Source: CAZTTH01 sp964615975
GTDB taxonomy: Bacteria; Verrucomicrobiota; Lentisphaeria; JABSQK01; JAJFLO01
Direction: 5' to 3'
Assembly (NCBI GenBank): GCA_964615975.1
Contig: CAZTTH010000054.1
Coordinates: 1 to 22,531 of the forward strand
Length of the DNA: 22,531 bases
The notes below the pieces were generated by a model, which did not search any database, was not told the DNA's origin, and worked only from the letters and a program-made list of their open reading frames with translations. The position numbers were made by a program, and so were the translations under genes. The first letter of the stretch is position 1, and the number at the start of each line of letters is the position of its first letter. Shown in pieces: positions 1 through 6,322 of this stretch.

Positions 1-391
1 TGAATTCAACGGATATCCACGATGCAAACTCAAAAGCGATGTCTTTGTGGGCATAGGTTCCGCCGTACCGGCCGGCTTTTGAAGTGATGCCGATTGCCCC
101 GGTACTCCCGATCCACTGTTTAGGCGTAAGGGTAAAGCTGTTCAAGCCGGCCTGAATTCTAATGCCGTCGAATTCGACGGGTTTAAATCCCGGATTATTC
201 AGCCTTTCCAAAACGCCAAGAAATTCGATGGTATTCCGGTTGCGAAGCCAGTTGCGGATAACATCGTCGGAATGCTCCGCGTTTTTGAACTTGGCAATAT
301 CGGTGAGACGGATAAAATCCTCAGCACCTCGTGAGAGAACCGATACGTCGGCGCCTTTGACTGTGATTTTGAATTTGTCCTGTTTTTTCAT
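1..391 (-). CDS. KilA-N domain protein, 3' end cut by the window edge
   Basis: About 130 residues are visible, starting at the ATG complementary to 389-391 and running off the left edge without a stop. The reading contains hallmarks of the KilA-N DNA-binding domain: an N-terminal LTDIAKFKN stretch, IRNWLRNRNTIEFLGVLE, and the signature GRYGGTYAHKDIAFEFASW near residues 106-124. KilA-N proteins come from phage and viral regulators and are also found inside or beside type I restriction-modification loci. The start codon overlaps the hsdR stop codon in an ATGA, so the two genes are very probably one transcript with coupled translation. What lies beyond the edge is unknown; hsdM and hsdS would be expected there. 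The exact role (anti-restriction, regulator or modification accessory) cannot be read from the sequence. Confidence 0.85.
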   Translation of the reverse strand, partial: MKKQDKFKITVKGADVSVLSRGAEDFIRLTDIAKFKNAEHSDDVIRNWLRNRNTIEFLGVLERLNNPGFKPVEFDGIRIQAGLNSFTLTPKQWIGSTGAIGITSKAGRYGGTYAHKDIAFEFASWISVEF

Positions 392-3192
392 GCAGCAAGC
401 ACCTCGTTCAGTTCCTCAAGCAATGTCGCGAGTGTATCGCCAAACAATTGGTGAGCCTTTCCCAAACCACCCCGCTGGCTAAATGGGGCGTATTCAAAAT
501 CGTCCGGCTCGATGGTAAGGCTGGTGGCAATGTGGTCGCGGATGAGGTTGAGCCATGCGATTTGCTCGGAGGTAAAGACTGTGCCGGCCTTGGACTTATC
601 CATCAGCCATTCATCGAACCGTTCGGACACAGAGTCGGCGAAGGGCGCGAGTACAGGTTGTTGTTCCAGCGCGAAGCGGACGAGGGCGACAAGGTCGGCA
701 AAGCGTCCAGCTTGCGAGCGGCCCTTTACTTTGCCAGGCGCCGTGACAGCGTAGGCATCCCAAAGACGGTCCTCGGTCCAGGTGGCGTGGGTGTCACGCA
801 GTTTCTTTTCCAGTTCCTTGAGCATGGACTCGGTGAGGCGTTGTTTGAACGGGCGGCTGTAGAGGATCTGGAGAGCATCAATCCGGGACTGGTTCTGCGT
901 GAGATAATCGCGAAAGGCCTGGACGAGACCGGCGGCTCGGGCTTTGGCAGCTTCGTCGAAGCCCTGGCTCAGCACTTCGTCGGGGGTGTAGATGTCGAGG
1001 GCCTGTTCGGTTTCCTGCTTCAGCGTTTCAAGAGTCTGGCGGAGTCCTGGTTTGTCGAAGGGGGCACAGGCTTCAGTAATGAGTTGCTGGCGGGTGGCTG
1101 CCATTTTCTCCGGTGAAACTTCATCGGGTGAAGCGCCAGGTATCCCGGTGGCGCGTTCGGCAATGGCATCGGGGTCGAAGGCGCGGAGTAAGGCGCCCGC
1201 AAGCGTGGCGGGTGTATAACCACCGGAGGCGGTAACAATCTGTTGACGTTGCGGCGGGTCGAGCTCGCGGTCAAGTCGGGCGAGGCGAGCGGCCAGCGTC
1301 GTGAGGGTGTCTTCATCGCGGCCACCGGGGAAGATGACACGTTGAAGCAGCGTCTTGAGCGGCACGCTGGGCTGGCGGTCGAGCGGGCGGGATTCGGTTT
1401 TGTCACTCTCGCACACACCCACGGCATCGACGATGACAAAGCGGGTCTTGGCGCGGGCATCTTCGCCGGAGACGGATTGCAAATCAGTGGAAGTGAGCAC
1501 ACGGGTGCCGCGCCCTTTCATCTGTTCAAAATAGACCCGACTGCGGACGTCGCGCAGGAAGATGAGGACTTCGAGCGGTTTGATGTCGGTGCCGGTGGCG
1601 ATCATGTCCACAGTCACGGCGATGCGGAGCGTGGGCGAGAGGCAGAATTCGCGGATGAGCTCCCTGGACTTGGCGGGCTTGCCGGTGACGGGATGTTTGG
1701 CCTGGTAGGTGATCTTTTTGCAAAAGTCGTTGCCTTTGCCGAAGACCTCGCGGCAGAGGTGGACGATGTCCTCGGCGTGAGAATCGTCCTTCGAGAAGAT
1801 GAGCGTCTTGGGCACGAGTACGCGGCCGGGGAACAACTCCGTCTGCACGATGTCGCGGTAGGTACTGAGGATGGTGCGAATCTGGTTGGGCACGACGACG
1901 GAGCGGTCGAGATCGGCGGGGGTGTAATCGAGATCCTCGGCCAGCAGTTCCTGCCGGGCCTGGCGAGATACTTTGCTGCGATGGTCGATGAGGAAACCCT
2001 TTTCCACCTTGCCGCCCGCCTCGGTGACCTTGGTTTTGATGCGATAGACGTCATAACCGACATTCACACCATCGGTGACGGCGCGTTCGTGGTTGTATTC
2101 CGCGACGCGGTTCTGGTGGAAGTAGGCGATGGTCTGCGGCGCAGGTGTTGCGGTGAGGCCGATGAGCGAGGCGTCAAAATATTCGAGCACCTGCCGCCAG
2201 AGATTGTAGATGGAGCGGTGACACTCGTCGGTGATGATAAAATCGAATTTCTCAATAGGGACGGTGGGATTGTAGACGACGTCGCGAGTGCGTGTGCTGC
2301 CGATGGCCGCGGCGAGTTCCGCGCCCGAGAGATCATCCGCGCCTTCCGCGAGTTCCTCACCACGGAGAATGGAGTAGAGCCGCTGGATGGTGCAGATGGT
2401 GACACGACAGACGTCGTCGATATGCGACGAAGTGAGGTGCTGGACGTTGTAAAGTTCGGTGAAGAGGCGATTCGTGTCCGGCGTGCGGTAACGGTGAAAC
2501 TCATCGCGCGCCTGCTCGCCAAGATTGGCTCGGTCGACGAGGAAGAGGATGCGGCGGGCCTTCGCGTATTTGATCAGGCGATAGGAGAAGGCGCAGGCGG
2601 TGAAGGTTTTGCCTGCACCGGTGGCCATGTGGATGAGGGCGCGCGGACGGTCTTTGGCGAAGGAGTGCTCCAGACCGGTGATGGCTTCGATCTGACAGTC
2701 GCGCATGCCATTGGTGACGAGCGGATGCGCTGTGGGCATTGCCTTAAGTAGGGAACGAAGTGTGTCCGGCTCGCTTGCATAATCTGCCAGGGTCTCCGGG
2801 CGGTGAAAGGCGAAGATTCGACGGGAGCGGGGTGATGGATCACGTTCATCGCGGAAGAGGGTTTCGATACCGGTGGATTCGTAGAGGAACGGAAGCGATC
2901 CCGTGAGTCCAGCGGCAAGGAAATCCGGGAGGCTCGTGCCATAACGAGCGGATTGTTCAGCAACGGTCGAAAGCGTTGTGCCTTGCTTCTTGGCCTCGAT
3001 CACACCGAGCGCCTTGCGGTCCACGAGCAGGAGGAAGTCGCAGGGGCCGGTGGTGAGCGGGACTTCGCGGAGGGCAATGCCGCGACCGGCGGAGAAATCC
3101 ACTGACTTGAAGTCCTGCACGACCCAGCCGCACGCGGCGAGTTGCGCGTCGATCTGCTGGCGGGCGAGTTGTTCTGGAGTCAGTTCAGGCAT
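388..3192 (-). CDS. hsdR: Type I restriction enzyme R subunit (HsdR, EcoEI-like)
   Basis: This is the motor and nuclease subunit of a type I restriction-modification complex; it translocates DNA with ATP and cuts it. Numbering from the ATG at 3192 (934 residues), an N-terminal PD-(D/E)xK nuclease is seen with D52, E66 and K68 (motif VIEAKK). A superfamily 2 helicase follows, with Walker A MATGAGKT at 189-196, DEAD-type box TDECH at 321-325, GLTATP at 345-350 and a later QMKGRGTRV motif VI. The C-terminal third fits the EcoEI_R_C helical region. The frame is open up to an ATG at 3282 (964 residues), but the family N-terminus (MPELTPEQLARQQID) argues for 3192; no clear Shine-Dalgarno decides it. 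No hsdM or hsdS lies in the window. The gene is clearly GC-richer than its neighbours, which suggests horizontal transfer. It is followed by a KilA-N gene in an ATGA overlap. Confidence 0.93.
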   Translation of the reverse strand: MPELTPEQLARQQIDAQLAACGWVVQDFKSVDFSAGRGIALREVPLTTGPCDFLLLVDRKALGVIEAKKQGTTLSTVAEQSARYGTSLPDFLAAGLTGSLPFLYESTGIETLFRDERDPSPRSRRIFAFHRPETLADYASEPDTLRSLLKAMPTAHPLVTNGMRDCQIEAITGLEHSFAKDRPRALIHMATGAGKTFTACAFSYRLIKYAKARRILFLVDRANLGEQARDEFHRYRTPDTNRLFTELYNVQHLTSSHIDDVCRVTICTIQRLYSILRGEELAEGADDLSGAELAAAIGSTRTRDVVYNPTVPIEKFDFIITDECHRSIYNLWRQVLEYFDASLIGLTATPAPQTIAYFHQNRVAEYNHERAVTDGVNVGYDVYRIKTKVTEAGGKVEKGFLIDHRSKVSRQARQELLAEDLDYTPADLDRSVVVPNQIRTILSTYRDIVQTELFPGRVLVPKTLIFSKDDSHAEDIVHLCREVFGKGNDFCKKITYQAKHPVTGKPAKSRELIREFCLSPTLRIAVTVDMIATGTDIKPLEVLIFLRDVRSRVYFEQMKGRGTRVLTSTDLQSVSGEDARAKTRFVIVDAVGVCESDKTESRPLDRQPSVPLKTLLQRVIFPGGRDEDTLTTLAARLARLDRELDPPQRQQIVTASGGYTPATLAGALLRAFDPDAIAERATGIPGASPDEVSPEKMAATRQQLITEACAPFDKPGLRQTLETLKQETEQALDIYTPDEVLSQGFDEAAKARAAGLVQAFRDYLTQNQSRIDALQILYSRPFKQRLTESMLKELEKKLRDTHATWTEDRLWDAYAVTAPGKVKGRSQAGRFADLVALVRFALEQQPVLAPFADSVSERFDEWLMDKSKAGTVFTSEQIAWLNLIRDHIATSLTIEPDDFEYAPFSQRGGLGKAHQLFGDTLATLLEELNEVLAA

Positions 3193-3302
3193 GGGGCAAT
3201 AGGTTTGGGAGTACGAGGCCGGGATTTGCGTCGTCATTGGGGAGGCGGTCATGGTACCATGGGTTGTCGGGCTCAATGGCAACTATGGATGTCATAACAA
3301 TC

Positions 3303-3316
3303 ATTTTCCGGAAAAT
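3303..3316. promoter_or_regulatory. 14-bp perfect palindrome upstream of hsdR
   Basis: ATTTTCCGGAAAAT is a perfect dyad lying about 110 bp upstream of the preferred hsdR start and about 20 bp upstream of the longest possible start. Its size and position suit an operator for the hsdR-KilA-N unit. No promoter elements of good quality were recognised beside it. Function is inferred from position only. Confidence 0.35.
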
Positions 3317-3746
3317 ATCATATATGTTTCTGAATACCTGCTCGAACATGGGTTTCTCGATTGATGAAATAAACCCTGCTTTTGTGATCGGAAGAGATGT
3401 ATATCAATTATAAGTCGGATTAAGGTGAAAAATACATCTCAGAAAATCTAAATCTACAGAAAACCAGAAAAACCTGTATGGATTTATTTAGGTACCATCG
3501 GGGCAGGGGGCTTGTCTGCCGGAGTTGGGGTTGGTTTGTTTCCAGGTTATGATTGTTTGGTCGTCATTCTTGATTTATGCTACATGTAGTAAACAGAATG
3601 ACATCAAAGTAAACAGAGTTTTGATATCGTCAGTAACAAATTCTGTGGGCAATAACATAAATCTCTGCGGTTCTCTGTTATCTTCGGTTCAAATGTGTTG
3701 TTTGCGGTGTAGGTGTGACCTCAGTGCCTCTTTTGGCGGATTGAGG
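3317..3746. other. Non-coding gap between hsdR and the toxin gene
   Basis: About 430 bp without a convincing gene. Short open frames here show no family features. The only structure seen is a run at 3661-3690 made of three roughly 10-nt similar units (ATCTCTGCGG, TTCTCTGTTA, TCTTCGGTTC). It resembles in style the 9-nt-periodic repeats elsewhere in the window but has a different sequence. Confidence 0.5.
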
Positions 3747-4133
3747 CTACCACAATATTTTGATCGGATACTGAGAGATTGCATGGTCTGGTGTCACAAT
3801 CTGCATCCCGGAAACAATGCTCTGACACACCAGCATTCGATCGAACGGATCACGATGAAAATCGGGAAGTTTTGAGAGATATAGTGTGGCTTCTTCGTCC
3901 AATGGTAAAGATTCAATTCGATGAGCTTTACGAATTGATGGTATATACCGTTCAGGTGGTTCAGGCAGGGCAAGTCTTTTAAGGTAATATTTTATCGAAA
4001 TCTCCCAAGAGGAAACAGAACTCAAAAATGATTCATTCTCAGGCATTGAAATGAACTCTCTTGCATTCGATGACAATTCTGGACTGTCGATGCAATACCA
4101 AAGGAAAGTACAGGTATCAAGCAATAACTTCAT
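3747..4133 (-). CDS. PIN-domain toxin (VapC-like ribonuclease)
   Basis: This 128-residue protein is the size of a VapC toxin. Acidic residues of the PIN nuclease are in place: D6 in MKLLLDTCTFLW, E44 in SSWEISIKY, D95 and D98 in the DPFDRML motif, and D116 in TPDHAIS. DPFDRML is typical of the PIN subgroup paired with Phd/YefM-type antitoxins. PIN toxins cut tRNA or rRNA in a Mg2+-dependent way and are held in check by their antitoxin. The gene starts 5 bp after the stop of the antitoxin gene, giving the usual antitoxin-toxin order and presumably one transcript. Identification as a type II toxin is strong; the RNA target is unknown. Confidence 0.9.
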   Translation of the reverse strand: MKLLLDTCTFLWYCIDSPELSSNAREFISMPENESFLSSVSSWEISIKYYLKRLALPEPPERYIPSIRKAHRIESLPLDEEATLYLSKLPDFHRDPFDRMLVCQSIVSGMQIVTPDHAISQYPIKILW

Positions 4134-4138
4134 ATCGA

Positions 4139-4381
4139 CTATTGTGGATTCGCAAATCCCGCGAGTACCTCATCGGGAAGTGGACTAAAAAAATCAGGGC
4201 TGATTTCGAAACGGCCTTTTTCAAGTCCAATTGGACGCAATGATGTAGATAGCGGCGCAATCGGGCGGATCTCAGCAATTGGCAGGTTGCGTTTACACAA
4301 AACAATGACGCCGACTTCACTTAAATGCTCAAGGTGATGAGATAAATGCGTTTTTGCTTCATGGATATTGATTTTAATCAT
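4139..4381 (-). CDS. Phd/YefM-type antitoxin
   Basis: This 80-residue protein begins MIKINIHEAKTHLSHHLEHL, the N-terminal pattern of Phd/YefM antitoxins (DNA-binding and dimerising half: strand, then the xHEAKTxLSxxL helix), followed by VIVLCKRNLPIAEIRP. The C-terminal 35 residues (ending PDEVLAGFANPQ) would be the toxin-neutralising tail. It would bind the PIN toxin encoded 5 bp downstream and repress its own promoter. The promoter just upstream has a near-perfect sigma-70 form and an inverted repeat in its spacer. Start at 4381 agrees with the family N-terminus. The ATG appears to sit at the predicted transcription start, so translation may be leaderless. Confidence 0.9.
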   Translation of the reverse strand: MIKINIHEAKTHLSHHLEHLSEVGVIVLCKRNLPIAEIRPIAPLSTSLRPIGLEKGRFEISPDFFSPLPDEVLAGFANPQ

Positions 4382-4387
4382 GGTTCA

Positions 4388-4416
4388 ATTGTAAACCAGG
4401 TTTTAGACTATGTCAA
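4388..4416 (-). promoter_or_regulatory. Sigma-70 promoter of the toxin-antitoxin operon, with spacer dyad
   Basis: On the minus strand TTGACA (4416-4411) and TACAAT (4393-4388) are separated by exactly 17 bp, a perfect -35 and a one-mismatch -10. The A of the antitoxin ATG (4381) is 7 nt beyond the -10, the usual transcription start, so the mRNA would have no or almost no leader. The spacer carries the inverted repeat AAACC-A-GGTTT (4393-4403, one base shared with the -10), a good candidate for the autoregulatory operator. Confidence 0.75.
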
Positions 4417-4457
4417 GTGGCCGATTGAATAGTATATCCGAAAACTTGATCTCATCG

Positions 4458-4478
4458 TTTTATCAAATATCGATAAAA
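4458..4478. repeat. AT-rich inverted repeat between the antitoxin promoter and the DUF3293 gene
   Basis: TTTTATC at 4458-4464 and GATAAAA at 4472-4478 form a perfect 7-bp stem around a 7-nt loop. It lies in the divergent region between the toxin-antitoxin promoter and the DUF3293 gene. It could be an operator or a weak hairpin. There is no independent support for a function. Confidence 0.3.
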
Positions 4479-4583
4479 TGTTAATGCCATTTGAGTTCAT
4501 GATACGCCAAACCAATCATCCTGCAAAGCGCCATTAAAGGATACGATCCTTCCATTCCTGATGAAATTCAGGCAATATTAACT

Positions 4584-4619
4584 ACGAAATACACGAACCA
4601 AACGAACCACACGAAATGA
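4584..4619. repeat. Four tandem 9-nt units (ACGAANNNN), copy A of a dispersed repeat
   Basis: Units ACGAAATAC, ACGAACCAA, ACGAACCAC and ACGAAATGA follow each other with no gap. On the minus strand this reads as TTCGTGTGG-, TTCGTTTGG- and TTCGTGTAT-like units, the same style as the units at 20624-20650 and 22232-22254. The fourth unit contains the ATG at 4616-4618 used by the following reading frame. Confidence 0.8.
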
Positions 4620-5071
4620 AAATTGGGTTAATGACCATAACCGAAGAATTGTTAGAGGCTTATTTGGCAACTGAATACCGGGTGTTCGCGCCAGATGGGA
4701 TCATCGTATTGAAAGCTCGTGGTCTTTCCGCCGAGCTCGCTCGCCTTCAGGCATCGTTTGATGTCAATAATTCTGCTTTCATCACTGCCTACAATCCATA
4801 TAGCCAACCCACGGATGATACTGTAAATCAGCACTACCAGGAACATTTAATTGCCGCGGTCAATTCGAGGTGGCAATATCTGCCAGGTGAAGGCGTTGAC
4901 CCCAGCGGCAAATGGCCTGTTGAACCCAGCCTGTTGATTCTGGGTATCCGCCTGATCGCGGCGCTGGAATTGGGACGCAAGTTTCATCAGCACGCCATTA
5001 TCTTCGCCGATGTCCGGGGGCGGACAGATTTACTTTTCTGTCAGGTAGCATCGATCTCTGACTGCCAGTAA
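4616..5071 (+). CDS. DUF3293 family protein
   Basis: This 151-residue soluble protein fits the DUF3293 family: an N-terminal LLEAYLATEYRVF segment, the AFITAYNPYSQPTDD core near residues 54-68, then conserved Asn and Gly positions and WPVEPSLLILGI, with ALELGRKFHQHAIIF close to the end. The function of the family is not known to me. The start is uncertain. The ATG at 4616 lies inside a dispersed repeat without a Shine-Dalgarno sequence; the next in-frame ATG, at 4631 (MTITEELLEAY), is a good alternative. It stands alone between divergent minus-strand units. Confidence 0.75.
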   Translation: MKIGLMTITEELLEAYLATEYRVFAPDGIIVLKARGLSAELARLQASFDVNNSAFITAYNPYSQPTDDTVNQHYQEHLIAAVNSRWQYLPGEGVDPSGKWPVEPSLLILGIRLIAALELGRKFHQHAIIFADVRGRTDLLFCQVASISDCQ

Positions 5072-5078
5072 AGGTAGA

Positions 5079-5096
5079 GCCGAGCTGGAGCTCAGC
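5079..5096. repeat. Short imperfect palindrome after the DUF3293 gene
   Basis: GCCGAGCT-GG-AGCTCAGC is a hairpin-like element with one mismatched pair, starting 7 bp after the DUF3293 stop codon and followed by GTTCCCGGGGG. There is no T-run, so an intrinsic terminator is unlikely. From general familiarity, GAGCTGGAGCTC-type phrases recur in the intergenic DNA of some environmental genomes; only this copy was noticed here. Confidence 0.35.
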
Positions 5097-5242
5097 GTTC
5101 CCGGGGGAATTCACAGGAGATGATTTCTAGGTTTTATACTTACGCGGGCACTGACCGCAACCCAAATTGAGAATTCGGAAGGAAAATTATTTGTTCAAAA
5201 TAACGCTTGCTGATGGTTAAAGGCATACGCTTGGAATATTTA

Positions 5243-6322
5243 CTATTCCGAAGGCATATCTTCGGGGGAGAGGAAAGGAAGAAAGACTTTTTTATCGTTG
5301 GATTTCATATAAGCTTCAACCGGAGTAATGCGTTTCTCGTTCATCAACTTTTTCAGATTGCCATCCATCGAACACATGCCCTCGCTGAGACTGCCTTCGA
5401 TGATGCTGCGGATGTTGGATATCTGACCTTTGCGGATGGTATTGGGCAGGGCTTCATTCTTCAGGAGAATTTCATGGACGGCAACGCGTCCCTTGCCATC
5501 CGCGGTCCGGCATAAGAGTTGAGATACCACCCCGCTCAGGCATTGCGCCAGCATGGTGCGAATCTGCGGCTGTTGTTCCGCCGGGAAAGCATCGATGATG
5601 CGGTCTATGGTTTTGGGCGCATTATTGGTATGGAGAGTGCCGAAAACCAGCATTCCCATGGAGGCGCAACCCAGCGCCAGCTTAATGGTTTCCAATTCCC
5701 GCATCTCCCCGAGCAGGATGATATCCGGATCGGAGCGCATGGCGCCGGTCAACGCATCGGCGAATGAATTGGTATGCATGCCGACTTCCCGATGAATAAT
5801 GATGGAATTTTTCTTGGAATGGACAAATTCGATCGGGTCTTCAATGGTGATGATATGCTTGCAAAAATTTTCATTGATGTAATCGATCATCGCCGCCATG
5901 GTGGTTGATTTCCCGCTGCCGGTAGGTCCCGTGACACATACCAATCCTGATTTAAACTCGCAAATCCGTTTTAAAATGTCCGGGCATTTAAGTTGTTCCA
6001 AAGACATGATTTTGGCGGGTATCTGACGGAACACCGCTGCCTGACCAAAGTAATTGCAGAGATAATTGGCGCGGAATCGAGCCAGGCCGGGGATTTCGTA
6101 GGCAAAATCGAGATCCCAGCTTTGAGTAAAATGTTCCCAGCGATCAGATGGACAAACTTCTTTGAGAGTTTGCTCCATGGTCTCCTGAGTTATCACCGGG
6201 CGGTCGAGCGCTTCGAGATGACCATGCGCGCGAATGCGGGGCGGCAAACCGACGCACAAGTGCAGATCAGAACCTTTGTGTTCCAACATGGTGCGTAAAT
6301 AATCATCAAGTATCGCGGCCAT
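5243..6322 (-). CDS. pilT: Type IV pilus retraction ATPase PilT
   Basis: This 359-residue cytoplasmic hexameric ATPase of the GspE/PilT family drives pilus depolymerisation and twitching. The N-terminal PAS-like domain has GSDLHLCVGLPPRIR (residues 17-31). The ATPase core shows Walker A GPTGSGKS at 132-139, Asp box IITIEDPIEF at 157-166, Walker B DIILLGE at 200-206 (GEMRELET, where PilT usually has GEMRDLET) and His box GTLHT at 228-232. Length is close to that of canonical PilT (about 345). The C-terminus lacks the usual AIRNP-like pattern and ends DMPSE. The ATG overlaps the stop of the upstream gene by one base (TAATG), with AAAGGA about 10 nt ahead, so translation is coupled to the second PilT-like gene. 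No pilus assembly genes are in the window, so these partners must be elsewhere. Confidence 0.93.
   Translation of the reverse strand: MAAILDDYLRTMLEHKGSDLHLCVGLPPRIRAHGHLEALDRPVITQETMEQTLKEVCPSDRWEHFTQSWDLDFAYEIPGLARFRANYLCNYFGQAAVFRQIPAKIMSLEQLKCPDILKRICEFKSGLVCVTGPTGSGKSTTMAAMIDYINENFCKHIITIEDPIEFVHSKKNSIIIHREVGMHTNSFADALTGAMRSDPDIILLGEMRELETIKLALGCASMGMLVFGTLHTNNAPKTIDRIIDAFPAEQQPQIRTMLAQCLSGVVSQLLCRTADGKGRVAVHEILLKNEALPNTIRKGQISNIRSIIEGSLSEGMCSMDGNLKKLMNEKRITPVEAYMKSNDKKVFLPFLSPEDMPSE

Noticed and set aside
448..1116. Open frame of 222 codons on the plus strand
   Set aside because: Antisense shadow of the hsdR C-terminal part; no recognisable motif.
1243..2751. Open frame of 502 codons on the plus strand
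   Set aside because: It is antisense to the hsdR helicase region; the sequence is rich in Gly, Val, Asp and Glu with no family motif, as expected from the complement of a GC-rich gene.
3193..3282. Longer start for hsdR at 3282
   Set aside because: The extra 30 residues do not resemble the HsdR N-terminus, which begins naturally at MPELTPEQLARQQID.
3575..3590. CTACATGTAG palindrome in the hsdR-toxin gap
   Set aside because: Ten-base palindromes are expected by chance in a window of this size and nothing around it supports a site.
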